Of a DNA stretch of 64,000 bases, positions 10,078 through 20,600 are shown piece after piece (the first letter of the stretch is position 1; each line of letters opens with the position of its first letter). Origin of the DNA: a bacterium (lineage in GTDB: Bacteria > Gemmatimonadota > Gemmatimonadetes > Longimicrobiales > RSA9). The position numbers and the translations under genes are program-made. The stretch is taken from assembly GCA_003242735.1 (NCBI GenBank), contig QGVH01000011.1, positions 1-64,000 of the forward strand, written 5' to 3'. The notes under the pieces are model-generated. The model was not told the DNA's origin. It saw only the letters and a list, made by a program, of their open reading frames with translations, and made no database searches.

Positions 10078-11384
10078 GGGGCGTCACGCCGGGCCGCCGC
10101 GCGGCGCTGGACGTCCTGCGCGCCGTCCGGCGGGGAGCGCTCGCCGACCGCGCCCTCGCCGACGCCGTCGCCCGCCTCGATCCGCGCGAGCGTGCCTGGA
10201 CCCAGGAGCTGGTCTACGGCACGCTACGCCTGCGCGGCCGGATCGACCACATGCTGGCGCCGCTCGTGCGCCGCGGGCTGGCAAAGCTCGAGCCCGACGT
10301 GCTGGACACGCTCCGGCTCGCGGCGTACCAGCTCCTCGAGATGGACGCCGTGCCGGATTACGCCGCCGTGTCGCAGGCGGTGGAGCAGGCGCGCCGCGTC
10401 GGCGGGCGGGGCGCGGACCGGCTCGTGAACGGGGTGTTGCGCGCCTGGCTCGCACGCGGCGCGCCGCCAGACTGGCCGGACGAGGAGAGCGACCCGGCGG
10501 GCTTCCTCGCCACGTGGGGTTCGCATCCGCGCTGGCTGGTCGAGCGCTGGATCGGGCGTTGGGGCGCTGAGGAGACGCGGCGGCTCGTGGAGGCGAACAA
10601 CCGGCGGCCGGAGCTGTACCTCCGGCCGATCGGCGTCCCCGTGGCCGAGGCGCTGCGCCGGCTGGCAGCGGCCGGGATCGCCGCGGAGCCGGTGGCGTTC
10701 GCGCCCGACTCGGTTCGGCTTGTGCCGCCGGCCAGCGTGTCGGACGCGCTGGCCGCCGTGCCGGCCGTGGTGCAGGACCCGGCCGCGGCGCTCGTGGTCC
10801 GGTACGCCGCCGTCCCGCCCGGCGGCCTGGTCGCGGACCTCGCCGCGGCGCCCGGCGGCAAGGCGCTGGCGCTCGCGGTGGAGGCGCGGTACACCGTGGC
10901 CGCGGACGCATCCTTCAGCCGGATGGGTAAGGTTCGGGAGAACGCGCAGCGCCTCGGCGCGTCGCGGCTGGGCCTCCTGGTGGCCGATGCTCGCCGGCCT
11001 CCGCTGCGCGACGGCGCCGCCGATGCCGTGCTGCTCGACGTCCCCTGCACGGGCACCGGCACCTTCCGTCGGCACCCGGATGCGCGCTGGCGCCTGCGGC
11101 CCGAGGACCTCGCGGCGCTCACCGCGCTCCAGCGCGAGATGCTGGAGGCGGCGGCCGCGCTGCCGCGGCCCGGCGGCCTGCTCATCTACTCGACCTGCTC
11201 CCTCGAGCCGGAGGAGAACGAGGCACAGGTGGACTGGTTCCTGGAGCGTCATCCCGAGTACGTGATCCGGCCGCCGGCCGGCTTCGACCCCGCGCTGCTG
11301 GACGCGCGGGGCTGCCTCACCGTGCTTCCGCAGCGGACCGGCGTGGACGGCGCCTTCGCCGCGCGCTTGGAGCGTCGGGCATGA
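10074..11384 (+). CDS. rsmB: 16S rRNA m5C967 methyltransferase RsmB (Sun family)
   Basis: The 436-residue product has an N-terminal NusB-like RNA-binding domain (about residues 1-140) and a C-terminal Rossmann methyltransferase. The AdoMet site is L-A-A-A-P-G-G-K-A; the two cysteines of the m5C mechanism are in D-V-P-C-T-G-T-G and [10 protein letters not shown]. The proposed TTG at 10074 overlaps the thiG stop (TTGA) and gives the right N-terminal length; no ATG or GTG is close by. It is followed by a PASTA protein, with an ATGA overlap. Confidence 0.93.
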   Translation: MRGVTPGRRAALDVLRAVRRGALADRALADAVARLDPRERAWTQELVYGTLRLRGRIDHMLAPLVRRGLAKLEPDVLDTLRLAAYQLLEMDAVPDYAAVSQAVEQARRVGGRGADRLVNGVLRAWLARGAPPDWPDEESDPAGFLATWGSHPRWLVERWIGRWGAEETRRLVEANNRRPELYLRPIGVPVAEALRRLAAAGIAAEPVAFAPDSVRLVPPASVSDALAAVPAVVQDPAAALVVRYAAVPPGGLVADLAAAPGGKALALAVEARYTVAADASFSRMGKVRENAQRLGASRLGLLVADARRPPLRDGAADAVLLDVPCTGTGTFRRHPDARWRLRPEDLAALTALQREMLEAAAALPRPGGLLIYSTCSLEPEENEAQVDWFLERHPEYVIRPPAGFDPALLDARGCLTVLPQRTGVDGAFAARLERRA

Positions 11385-12058
11385 GCTGGCGGATGGGGGA
11401 CTCGATCCGCCGGCGCAGCGGCCGCAGCGCAGGCAGCGCTCCGCGGGGAGGCACGCCCCGCGGTGCCGTCGCGCGCTGGCTCGGCGCGGCCCTCCTGGTG
11501 GCGCTGGCGGCGTTCGGCACCGGCTACGCCGTCGCTGCCCGGGTCCTTTTCCCGCCGCCGCCCGAGACGGATGCGGGAGTCGCCGTGCCGTCGCTCATCG
11601 GCCGCTCCGCGGATGAGGCGCGCCGCGAGCTCCGCGACCGTGGGCTCGAGGTGGCCGAGGTGATCGAGCTGCCTCACCCGGATCGGCCGGCCGGCGTCGT
11701 GATCGCGCAGACCCCCCTGGCCGGCCAGCGGCTGCGGCCGGGCGGCAGGGTCTCTCTGGGCGTCAGCTCCGGCCCGCCCCGCGCACGGGTGCCGGACGTG
11801 AGGGGCCTGCTCGCCGAGCGCGCCGCAGCGCTCGTCGTCGTGGCGGGGTTCGAGGTGGAACAGCGGTGGGAGGAGAGCGAGTCGCCCGTCGGCACGGTGA
11901 TCGGGATCGAGCCGGCCCCGGGCACCGAGGTCATCGTGCCTGCGCCGCTCACGCTCCTCGTGTCCAGCGGCCCGCCCGCCCTGCCGGACGACACCCTCCT
12001 GCCCGATCTCGTGCCGCCGGACACGCTGGCGCCGGACACGCTCCCGCAGGCCTGGTGA
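11381..12058 (+). CDS. Membrane-anchored PASTA-domain protein
   Basis: The 225-residue product has a short basic cytoplasmic N-terminus, one membrane segment (about residues 28-50), and an outer part with two PASTA repeats, around residues 60-125 and 126-195. Each contains the V-P-x-L/V-x-G hallmark (V-P-S-L-I-G and V-P-D-V-R-G) and a closing S-S-G-P. A Pro- and Asp-rich tail with three D-T-L repeats follows. PASTA domains bind uncrosslinked peptidoglycan or muropeptides. There is no kinase or transpeptidase domain, so it may be a stand-alone sensor. The start overlaps the rsmB stop. Confidence 0.82.
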   Translation: MSWRMGDSIRRRSGRSAGSAPRGGTPRGAVARWLGAALLVALAAFGTGYAVAARVLFPPPPETDAGVAVPSLIGRSADEARRELRDRGLEVAEVIELPHPDRPAGVVIAQTPLAGQRLRPGGRVSLGVSSGPPRARVPDVRGLLAERAAALVVVAGFEVEQRWEESESPVGTVIGIEPAPGTEVIVPAPLTLLVSSGPPALPDDTLLPDLVPPDTLAPDTLPQAW

Positions 12059-12164
12059 GTGCGTCCCTCCGCGTCCTCCACCATGGACGGGAACACACGG
12101 AACAATCGGCGCGACAGCCGCTATTAGTCGCTGCGAACGAGAGGCGTCCACCGTCGTCCCACGG

Positions 12165-12728
12165 ATGTGCGAGCGGACCTGCAACCGGCTGTTCCTGGGC
12201 TGCGTGCTCATCGCGATCACGATCCTGGTCGCGATCGGGTGGACGGAGCGCGGACGATTCGGGCCCCTCGAGACCGGCGCCCGTGCGCCCGCGTTCGAGG
12301 GCCGCACGCTCGATGGCCGGGCCGTGTCGCTGGAGGAGCTGCGCGGCCGCGTCGTCGTGCTCAACGTGTGGGCGACGTGGTGCGCGCCTTGCGTACGGGA
12401 GCTGCCCGCGCTCGAGCGGCTGCACCGCGCGCTCGCGCCCCACGGTCTCGCCGTCGTCGGCGTCAACGTGGATGCCGCGCCCGCGCTGCCCCACGGCGCG
12501 GCCCAGGGCCTCGAGGACTGGGTCGCGACGTTCGTGGAAGAGCTCGGCCTCACGTTCCCGATCTGGCTCGACGCCGAGCGCGAGATCGAAAAGGCGTACC
12601 GGATCACGGGCCTGCCCACGACGTTCGTCATCGACAGGGACGGCCGCATCGTGCGCCAGGACCGTGGTGCCGTGGCGTGGGACCAGCCGCCCCACTCCAC
12701 GCAGATCCGCGAGCTTCTGGAGCGTTGA
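12165..12728 (+). CDS. TlpA/ResA-like membrane-anchored thioredoxin
   Basis: The 187-residue product has an N-terminal membrane anchor (about residues 9-26) and a periplasmic thioredoxin fold. The redox motif is W-C-A-P-C (Cys73, Cys76) after V-V-L-N-V-W-A-T, and the cis-proline loop is G-L-P-T-T-F-V-I-D. This is the AhpC/TSA-Redoxin arrangement of TlpA, ResA and CcmG proteins, which reduce disulfides in periplasmic proteins such as apocytochrome c. No cytochrome maturation genes are next to it. Two extra cysteines precede or lie in the anchor. A 106-base gap separates it from the PASTA gene and could hold a promoter (TATTAG at 12122-12127, weak -35). Confidence 0.88.
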   Translation: MCERTCNRLFLGCVLIAITILVAIGWTERGRFGPLETGARAPAFEGRTLDGRAVSLEELRGRVVVLNVWATWCAPCVRELPALERLHRALAPHGLAVVGVNVDAAPALPHGAAQGLEDWVATFVEELGLTFPIWLDAEREIEKAYRITGLPTTFVIDRDGRIVRQDRGAVAWDQPPHSTQIRELLER

Positions 12729-12731
12729 GCC

Positions 12732-13472
12732 GTGGCAAGGCGCGTCACCGAACTGATCACACGCAACTGGACCCTCAAGCTCACCGCCCTCGGGCTCGCG
12801 CTGCTGCTGTGGAGCGTCGTGAAGGCGGAGGCGCCGGTCCGCGTGACGATCCCGGACGTTCCGGTCGAAGTGGCGCTCCGCGACGCGCGCTGGGCCCCCG
12901 CCGCGCCGCCCGCGCCCGGCACGGTCAGCGTCGTGTTCTCCGGTCCCGTCCGGGACCTGCTCCGCCTCGCCGTGGAGCGGCCGCGCATCGTGATCCCGGT
13001 GGATGAGGTCAAGGACAGCGCGGAAGTGCACCTGCTCCAGCCCCGCTGGGTCCAGGTCGGGGACGACGGCGAGCGCGTGCGCGCTGAGGACATCCGGCCC
13101 AGCACGGTCCGGCTGTCCTTCGAGCGCGTGACCACGCGGCTGCTCCCCGTGGTCGCGGCGACCCGCGGGGAGCCGCTCGCCGGCTACCGGCTGGACGGGC
13201 CCATCCGCGTGGACCCGCCGGCGATCACCGTGAGCGGGCCCGCCAGCCGGCTCGCGGAGCTCGAGGTCGTGCGCCTTCCGACCGTGGACATTTCCGGGTT
13301 CACTGGGCCGACGGCGATCACGGTGTCCGTGGACACCGCCGCCCTCTCCGGCCTCGCCGTCTCGCCGGAGCAGATCACGCTCACGGTGCCCATCGTGCCC
13401 GTGCCGCCGGACACCGCGGCGGACACCGTGACCAGCGCGGCCAACGCCATCCAGAGCCGTTGGGGGGAGTAG
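12732..13472 (+). CDS. YbbR/CdaR-like domain protein
   Basis: The 246-residue product has one N-terminal membrane segment, in N-W-T-L-K-L-T-A-L-G-L-A-L-L-L-W, a typical YbbR opening. An extracytoplasmic beta-rich part with about two YbbR repeats follows, the second ending I-T-L-T-V-P-I. In Firmicutes the YbbR protein CdaR regulates the diadenylate cyclase CdaA encoded beside it. No DAC-domain gene is in this window, so the link to c-di-AMP is not supported here. The GTG start lies three bases after the thioredoxin gene, and tsaD follows directly. Confidence 0.82.
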   Translation: MARRVTELITRNWTLKLTALGLALLLWSVVKAEAPVRVTIPDVPVEVALRDARWAPAAPPAPGTVSVVFSGPVRDLLRLAVERPRIVIPVDEVKDSAEVHLLQPRWVQVGDDGERVRAEDIRPSTVRLSFERVTTRLLPVVAATRGEPLAGYRLDGPIRVDPPAITVSGPASRLAELEVVRLPTVDISGFTGPTAITVSVDTAALSGLAVSPEQITLTVPIVPVPPDTAADTVTSAANAIQSRWGE

Positions 13473-13474
13473 CC

Positions 13475-14527
13475 GTGTCCGCATCGGCTCCACTGGTGCT
13501 CGGCATCGAGACGTCCTGCGACGAGACGTCCGCCGCCGTCCTGCGCGGCGAGAACGAGCTGCTTGGCCACGTCATCCTCTCGCAGGACGTCCACCGGCTC
13601 TACGGCGGCGTGGTGCCGGAGCTCGCCTCACGCGCGCATCTCCGCGCGCTGGACGACGTCGTGGACGCCGCACTCGCGGAGGCGGGCGTGCGGCTCGAGG
13701 ACATCGACGTCTTCGCCGCCACCGCCGGCCCGGGCCTCATCGGCGCGCTGCTCGTCGGACTCACCTGGGCCAAGGCGGCCGCGTACGCCTGCGGCCGGCC
13801 GATCGTCGGCGTCCACCACCTGGAGGCGCACCTCTTCGCGGTGGCGCTGGAGAACCCGGCCGCCCAGCCCCCGTTCGTCGCGCTGATCGTCTCGGGCGGC
13901 CACACGCTGCTGCTCTGGGCGCCCGAATGGGGGCGCTACGAGCTGCTCGGCGAGACGCGGGATGACGCGGCGGGCGAGGCGTTCGACAAGGTCGCGCGCA
14001 TCCTCGGGCTGGGCTTCCCGGGCGGGCCGGCCATCGAGCGGCTCGCCCGCGAAGGGGATCCGACCGCCCACCCGTTCCCACGCCCGATGCTCGGCCCCGC
14101 GCCACGCCCCGGCGAGCGGGAAGAGTTCGACTTCTCGTTCAGCGGGCTGAAGACCGCGGTGCTCAACCGCGTCCGCGAGCTGGAGGCGCGCGGCGAGCTC
14201 GAGGCGGAACGCGCCAACCTCGCCGCCTCATTCCAGGCCGCGGTGGTGGACGTGCTCGTCGCCAAGACCGTGCGCGCCGCCGAGCTCTACGGCTGCCGCC
14301 GCGTCCTCGTGGGCGGCGGCGTCGCCGCCAGCCGCGCGCTCCGCGCCGCCCTCGCCAACGCCCTCGGGCCCGACGCCGAGCTGTTCTTCCCCTCGCCGCG
14401 CCTGTCCACGGACAACGGCGCCATGATCGCCCGCGCCGGGCTCTTCCACTACCTGCGCGGCGAGCGCGCCGGTTTGGACCTCGCGGCGCGGGCCGACCTG
14501 CCGTTCCCCGGCATGACCGGGCGCTGA
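13475..14527 (+). CDS. tsaD: tRNA N6-threonylcarbamoyladenosine synthase subunit TsaD
   Basis: The 350-residue Kae1/TsaD protein makes the t6A modification of ANN-decoding tRNAs with TsaB, TsaC and TsaE. It has the opening V-L-G-I-E-T-S-C-D-E-T, the metal-binding V-H-H-L-E-A-H, the nucleotide motif L-I-V-S-G-G-H-T, and F-S-F-S-G-L-K-T. I chose the GTG at 13475, six bases after a GGGGGAG ribosome site, over a TTG at 13460 inside the preceding gene. tsaB and tsaE are not in the window. Confidence 0.96.
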   Translation: MSASAPLVLGIETSCDETSAAVLRGENELLGHVILSQDVHRLYGGVVPELASRAHLRALDDVVDAALAEAGVRLEDIDVFAATAGPGLIGALLVGLTWAKAAAYACGRPIVGVHHLEAHLFAVALENPAAQPPFVALIVSGGHTLLLWAPEWGRYELLGETRDDAAGEAFDKVARILGLGFPGGPAIERLAREGDPTAHPFPRPMLGPAPRPGEREEFDFSFSGLKTAVLNRVRELEARGELEAERANLAASFQAAVVDVLVAKTVRAAELYGCRRVLVGGGVAASRALRAALANALGPDAELFFPSPRLSTDNGAMIARAGLFHYLRGERAGLDLAARADLPFPGMTGR

Positions 14528-14538
14528 CGGAGGCGGCC

Positions 14539-15402
14539 GTGCTGACCCTGCTCCACGCTTCGGACCTCCACTTCGGCCCCCACTACCTGCCGAGGGTGGG
14601 CGAGGCGTTCCTGCGGGCCGCCCATGAGCTTGCGCCCGACGCCATCGTGATCAGCGGCGACTTCACCCAGCGGGCCAAGCGCGCCCAGTTCGCCGCGGCG
14701 GCCGCCTTCCTGCAGCGCTTGCCGGCGGTGCCCCGGATCGTCGTCCCCGGCAACCACGACGTGCCGCTCTACCGCGTCTTCGAGCGCCTCTTCCAGCCGT
14801 ACCGGCTCTACCGCGAGTACATCTCGCCCGAGCTGGACAGCGTGCACCGGCTCGAGGGCGCCGTCATCGTCGCCCTCAACTCGACCGCGCCGCTGCGCGC
14901 CATCACCAACGGCCGCATCGACCCTGCGCAGCTCGACTTCTGCGCGGACGCGCTGAGGGCGGTGCCGCCGTCGGAGGCGCGCATCGTCGTCGCGCACCAC
15001 CACTTCGCGCCTGCGCCCGACTACGAGGGCGGCCAGGTCATGCCCCGCGCCAAGCGCGCGCTGGACGTGTTCACCGCGTTGCGGGTCGAGCTGATCCTCG
15101 GCGGGCACCTGCACCGGGCCTACATCGGCAACTCGCTGGACGTCTACCCGGGCAAGGACCGCGAACACGGCGTCATCATCGTGCAGTGCGGCACGACCAC
15201 GTCACGCCGTGGGCGCGCACGCGAGCGCGAGAAGAACTCGCTGAACCTGATCCAGATCGACGCCGGGACGATCCAGATCACCCACTACATGTACTTCGAG
15301 GACGTGGCTGGCTTCGCGCCCGTGAGCCGGCACATCTTTCCTCGCAACGGGCGCCGGTACTTCGCCCCGGCCGTGCCGGACCTGCCGGCGGAGGGAGCGT
15401 GA
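14539..15402 (+). CDS. Calcineurin-like metallophosphoesterase
   Basis: The 287-residue product has the complete two-metal site: S-D-L-H-F-G, S-G-D-F-T-Q, P-G-N-H-D, an A-H-H-H-F block and G-G-H-L-H-R-A. This places it in the class III cyclic-nucleotide phosphodiesterase/CpdA-like group, but the substrate (cyclic nucleotide, nucleic acid, or lipid such as UDP-diacylglucosamine) is not decided by these motifs. No signal peptide is seen, so it should be cytoplasmic. The GTG start follows tsaD by 11 bases, and its stop overlaps the region where bamA begins. Confidence 0.88.
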   Translation: MLTLLHASDLHFGPHYLPRVGEAFLRAAHELAPDAIVISGDFTQRAKRAQFAAAAAFLQRLPAVPRIVVPGNHDVPLYRVFERLFQPYRLYREYISPELDSVHRLEGAVIVALNSTAPLRAITNGRIDPAQLDFCADALRAVPPSEARIVVAHHHFAPAPDYEGGQVMPRAKRALDVFTALRVELILGGHLHRAYIGNSLDVYPGKDREHGVIIVQCGTTTSRRGRAREREKNSLNLIQIDAGTIQITHYMYFEDVAGFAPVSRHIFPRNGRRYFAPAVPDLPAEGA

Positions 15403-15404
15403 AG

Positions 15405-17645
15405 ATGTCCGCCCTCCGCCGGGTCCTGCTCGCCATCGCCCTCGCCGGCGCCTGCGGGTTCGGCGCAGCGCCGGCCGGGGCGCAGCCCCAGCGGGCAGAC
15501 AGCCTCGAGATCAAGGAGATCCGGTTCGTCGGCGCGAACACGTTCCCGCACAGCTTGCTGCGCGCGGCCATCCGGACCAGCGCGTCGCGGTGCAGGAGCC
15601 CCGTGCTGTTCGTCGCTTGCTGGTTGGGCTTCGCCCGCGACCGCCGCTACCTCGACGACACGGTCCTGCGTCAGGACTCGGTGGGCCTCACCCTGTTCTA
15701 CTGGGAGCGCGGCTACCGCGAGGTCGTCGTGGACCCGGACACCGTCTTCGAAGGCGGACGCGCCGTCGTCGTCTTCAACATCCAGGAAGGGGAGCCGGTC
15801 CGGCTCGCCTCCTTCGAGATCGTGGGCGCGGAAGAGGTCCTGCCGCCCAACGCGCTGCGCAACCTGCCGCTGCGGGTGGGCGAGCCGTTCAACTTGCTGG
15901 CCGTCGAGGCCGCGCGCGACACGCTCATCAACCGGCTGGTGAACCGCGGCTACGCCCGTGCCGAGGTGCTGCGCTCCGCCGACATCCGCACGGACTCTGT
16001 CCGCGAGGCGAGCATCGTGTACGAGGTCTACCCGGGCACGCAGGCGCGCTTCGGCGAGATCGAGGTCCATGGCGCGGAAAAGGTCTCGCCCACCGTGATC
16101 CGGCGCATGCTCACCTTCGCGCCCGGCGACCTGTACCGCCGCAACGAGTTGCTGCGGAGTCAGCGGAACCTCTTCGGGCTGGACATCCTGCGCCACGCCC
16201 AGATCACCGCGGTGCTGGACCACGAGCCGGACAGCATCGTGCCGGTCGTCGTCCAGGTGAACGAAGGGGACACGCATCGGGTCCGCGTCGGCGCAGGGAT
16301 CAACACGGCCGACTGCGCCAACGCCGAGGCGCGCTGGACCAGTCGCAACTTCTTCGGGGGTGCGCGCCGGCTCGAGGTGCGGGGCAACGTGGTCAACGTC
16401 TTCGCCGAGGAGCTGGGCGCCTTCCCTTGCTGGGACACGGGCGAGGGCATCTACGGCAAGGTCGCGGGCTCCCTGGCCGTGGACTTCGTCCAGCCCTGGT
16501 TTTTCGGCGCCCTCAACACGTTCAGCAGCGGGGTCTTCATCGAGCGGCGCAGCCTCCCCGAGGTCTTCGTTCGCACCGCCCTCGGCGGCTACGTCAGTAT
16601 CACCCGGCGACTGGACTCGCGTTCGAGCCTCACCCTCGCGTACCGCCCCGAGCTGACCCGGCTCAACGCCGCGCAGGACCTGTTCTTCTGCGTGAGCCTG
16701 GTGGCGTGCGCGGATCGCGACATCCAGATCCTGCGCGATCCGCACTGGCTGGCGCCGGTAGCGCTGTCCTACGCCCGGGACGAGAGCAACGCGCTGTTCG
16801 CGCCCACCCACGGCTACATCCTGCGGGTGGACCTCGAGTATGCGGCGGCCCTCACGGGCTCGGATTTCGCGTATAGCCGTCTCGCGGCGGAGTGGAGCGG
16901 CTACTGGGAGATCGCCGACGACGTGGTGCTCGCGGGGCGGCTCCGGCCGGCCTGGGCCCGTTCCATCGACGAGCCCGGCGCCGGCCTGGGGCTGCATCCC
17001 CAGCGGCGTTTCTTCTCCGGGGGGCCGTCCAGCGTGCGGGGGTACGCGCAGAACCGGCTGGGGCCCAAAGTGGTGACGGTAGACGCGAGGCGCTTCCTGG
17101 CACTGCCCGACTCCCTGGGCGGGGCGGGGTGTACCCCCGCAGCGATCAACGACGGCTCCTGCGATGCGGGTCGGCTCGACCAGGCGCGCTACCCGGACGC
17201 GTTCGAGCCCCGGCCGACCGGCGGGGCCGCCGTGCTCGAGGGCAGCGCCGAGCTGCGCTTCCCCCTGTTCGGCGAGCGGCTGCGCGGCGCCGCGTTCGTG
17301 GACTTCGGCCAGGCGTGGAGCCGCGCCGAGGACTTCGGGCGCGGCAGGCTGGTCTGGACCCCGGGCTTCGGCGTCCGCTACTTCACGCCCATCGGCCCGA
17401 TCCGGGTGGACCTGGGCTACAACCCGGGCCGCACCGAGTCGGTGCGCGTCATCACCACCGACGTCTGTGAGCAGACTGCCGCCGGTTGCGTGCCCATCAG
17501 CGGCGACGGCCCCGTCGACCCCTCGCGGCTCCGCAACACGTCCCGGCTCCGGCTGCTCGACCGGCCGATCGAGTGGGATCCGAACCCGAGGGGCGAGTTC
17601 CTGCACCGCTTCCAGCTCCACCTCTCCATCGGGCAGGCGTTCTGA
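15405..17645 (+). CDS. bamA: BamA/Omp85-type outer-membrane assembly protein
   Basis: The 746-residue product has a Sec signal peptide ending about A-G-A-Q, several POTRA repeats (for example I-K-E-I-R-F-V-G-A-N, G-E-I-E-V-H-G-A-E-K-V) up to about residue 300, and a C-terminal 16-stranded barrel with the loop-6-type V-R-G-Y motif (S-S-V-R-G-Y). It ends in phenylalanine. It folds barrels into the outer membrane. The first POTRA has an unusual cysteine-containing insert (R-C-R-S-P-V-L-F-V-A-C-W). Both the ATG at 15405 and a GTG at 15399 are possible; the ATG is better spaced from GGAGGGAG. tamB follows after two bases, so it may instead act as TamA; no second Omp85 gene is seen. Confidence 0.87.
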   Translation: MSALRRVLLAIALAGACGFGAAPAGAQPQRADSLEIKEIRFVGANTFPHSLLRAAIRTSASRCRSPVLFVACWLGFARDRRYLDDTVLRQDSVGLTLFYWERGYREVVVDPDTVFEGGRAVVVFNIQEGEPVRLASFEIVGAEEVLPPNALRNLPLRVGEPFNLLAVEAARDTLINRLVNRGYARAEVLRSADIRTDSVREASIVYEVYPGTQARFGEIEVHGAEKVSPTVIRRMLTFAPGDLYRRNELLRSQRNLFGLDILRHAQITAVLDHEPDSIVPVVVQVNEGDTHRVRVGAGINTADCANAEARWTSRNFFGGARRLEVRGNVVNVFAEELGAFPCWDTGEGIYGKVAGSLAVDFVQPWFFGALNTFSSGVFIERRSLPEVFVRTALGGYVSITRRLDSRSSLTLAYRPELTRLNAAQDLFFCVSLVACADRDIQILRDPHWLAPVALSYARDESNALFAPTHGYILRVDLEYAAALTGSDFAYSRLAAEWSGYWEIADDVVLAGRLRPAWARSIDEPGAGLGLHPQRRFFSGGPSSVRGYAQNRLGPKVVTVDARRFLALPDSLGGAGCTPAAINDGSCDAGRLDQARYPDAFEPRPTGGAAVLEGSAELRFPLFGERLRGAAFVDFGQAWSRAEDFGRGRLVWTPGFGVRYFTPIGPIRVDLGYNPGRTESVRVITTDVCEQTAAGCVPISGDGPVDPSRLRNTSRLRLLDRPIEWDPNPRGEFLHRFQLHLSIGQAF

Positions 17646-17647
17646 CG

Positions 17648-20600
17648 ATGGCGCGCGCGCTCCGCATCGGCTCCGCCGTGGCCGCCGGGATCCTGCTCGG
17701 CGTCGTCGCCGCCGTCGTCGCCGTCTACCTCCTGAGCGAAACGCGCTTCGGGGCGGAGCGGGTGCGCGCCTTCCTCGTCAGCAGGGTCGAGGAACGGATC
17801 CAGGGCGAGCTGCGGATCGGCGCCGTTCGCCCGGGGCGGCTGTTGGGTGGCGCCGTCATCGAGGACTTCGCCGTCGAAGCGCCGGGCGGCCGCCCGTTCC
17901 TCCGTGCGGACAGCGTTCGCGTCCGCTACGACCTGCTCGACCTCCTCGCCGGCCGCTGGGTCTTCCGCGACGTCGTCCTCTACTCGCCCGTGGTCGTCAT
18001 CGAGCGCCTCCCGGGCGACACCGCGTGGAACTACCAGCACACGTTCGCGGACCCGACGCCGGAGGAGGACGGCGGGGGGCCGGCCCCGTACATCCTCATC
18101 GAGAACGCGCGCGTCGTCGGCGGCACGATCGTCATCCGCTGGCCTTGGGAGCCGCAGCCGGGCGAGGCCGTCGAGCCGGAGGACACGGTGCGGCTCATCC
18201 TGGAGCGGGCGCCGCGGGTGGGCGACCACGGCACCGGCCTGGTGCGTGTGGTGCGGTTCGAGGACGTGAACGCCGAGCTGCCCCGCGTGTTGTGGAGCTC
18301 GCCGATCGAGGAGGGGCGCCTCTTCGAGGTCGCGTCCCTCGAGACCCGCGGCTTCATGTACGAGGAGCCGTTCGAGCTGCGCCACTTCCGCGGCACCGTC
18401 ACGCAACGGGACTCGGTGATCTCCATCGATGCCCGCGACCTCCGTCTCCCCGGCAGTCGGGCCACGGGTGCCGGCCGGTTCATCGATCGCGCCGAGCGCG
18501 ACGTCTTCGACCTCGACATCCAAGGCGATCGGATCGCGTTCCGCGACCTCCGGTGGCTGTACCCGAACTTCCCGGAGGAGGGGGGCGGGAAGGCCCGCAT
18601 CCGCATCCAGACGCTGGACCCCCGCGGCACGCTCTGGCTCGTCGAGGACGCGCACCTTCGGGCGCCGGGCACGGAGGTCGCCGGCACGTTCGGCATCGTC
18701 ACGGGCGATACCCTCTACTTCACGCGCGTCGATCTGCGCGCCTCCCCGCTGAACCTCGAGGTGCTCGCCGACGTGCTGCCCGGCGACCTCCCGCTCGAGG
18801 GGCTGCTCGTCGGCACCGTCGAGGTCGAGGGCCCGATCTCCGCGCTCCAGACCAGCGGCGACCTCCGGCTTTACGCCACCGCGCCGGTCCGGTCCACGTC
18901 CGCCATCCGCTGGGCGGGGATCGTGAACATCGGCGAGGAGCTGGTGTTCCGGGGCATGCGCGCCCGCATCGCCGACCTCGACCTGGCCCTGCTCGCCGCT
19001 CTCGGCGTGAACACGGGGCTCGCCGGCTCGATCTCCGGCGACATCGAGGCGACGGGGCGCCTGGACCGCGGCATCACGTTCGCCGGCCGGATCGAGCATT
19101 CCGTGCCGGACCATCCGACCTCCCTGCTCGAGGGCCGCGGCCGCGTCCTGGTGGCCGGCGACCGGCGCGAGCTCGAGGCCACGCTCGAGGCCCGGCCGCT
19201 GGCGCTGGATGCCCTCGCGGCAGCGAACCCGTCCTTGCGCCGGCTGCGGGGAGAGGCGCGGGGCACGTTCTCGGTCTCGGGCTCGCTGGACGACCTGTCG
19301 GTCCAGGGCGAGCTCGAGACGCCCGGCGGCCGGGTCGATGTCGAAGGCCGCCTCGACGTCGGCGGCGCCAGACCCGCCTACGACGTGACCGGCCGGGTCA
19401 GCGCGTTCCGGCTCGATCGCGTTGTGCACGGCCTGCCCGAGACCACCGCGGACGCCGAGTTCCGCTTGGACGGGGCGGGGAGCGACCTCGCGACGATGCG
19501 GGCGGCGGCGCGCATCGACCTCGAGCGCGCCCGCTTCGACGGCGTGCCGATCCATCGTAGCGTGGTGGCGCTCCAGTTCGAGGACGGGCTCGCCCGCGTG
19601 GACAGCCTGCGGATCCGCACGAGCGCGGGCAGCTTGGAAGCGGAGGGTGACTTCGGGCTCGTTCCGGAGCGGAGCGGCACCATCCGTGTGGCCCTCCGGT
19701 CCGATTCCCTGGGCGCGCTGGACCGCGTGCTCCTCCCCGACTCTCTCGGCGCTGCTCTGGTCGAACCCGCGCCGTCGCGCATCGGCGGACGGATGCAGCT
19801 CGCCGCCGACGTGGTCGGCTCCATCGCCGGCTTCGACGCCACGGGCGAGGCGCGGTTCGTGGAGGCGCGGCTCCACGGCGCCGGTGCCGCGAACGCCGTG
19901 CTCCGGTTCGCCGCGACCGGCGTCCGGAGCGACAGCGTCCGCATCGAGGCCCGGGCCGATGTGGACTCGCTCGCGTACGGCGACCGGTTGCTCACCACCG
20001 CCGCGCTGCGCGCGAGCTACAGGGCAGGGGGCACGGGCGAGCTGCGGGCGGAGGCGAGCGCGCCCGGCGAGCAGACGTTCTCCGCTGCCGCGGCGTTCCG
20101 CCGCGTCGGCGGCGGCTTCGAGGCCGATCTCCACGAGCTCGGCTTCGCGACCCACGGCACGACCTGGGTGCTCGACACCGCCGCCACGCTGCGACTGGAT
20201 GAGCAAGGCCTCGCCGTCGCCGGGTTGCGCCTCCACCAGCCGGACGCAGAGGGGCGCATCGGCATCGAGGGTCGGCTGCCATGGAAGCCGGCCGGCCGAG
20301 CCCGGGATTCCGCCGATGTCGGGCCCGCCTCGGCCGATTTCCGCGTGGACCTGCGCAACGTCCGCATCGCCGACTTCCTCGGCGCCGCCGGCCCCGAGCC
20401 CGCCACCGACGGCCTGCTGGGAGGCTGGGTCCGCGTCGGCGGCACCGCACGCAACCCCGTCATGGACGCCCGCTTCACGCTGGGCGGCTTCCGCTACCAG
20501 GACGTCCGGCTCGACAGCATCGCCGCCGACCTCGGCTACCGCGACCGCCGGCTGACGGCGCTGCTCAGCGCCGTGGACGGAGGACGCTCCATCTTCGTCG

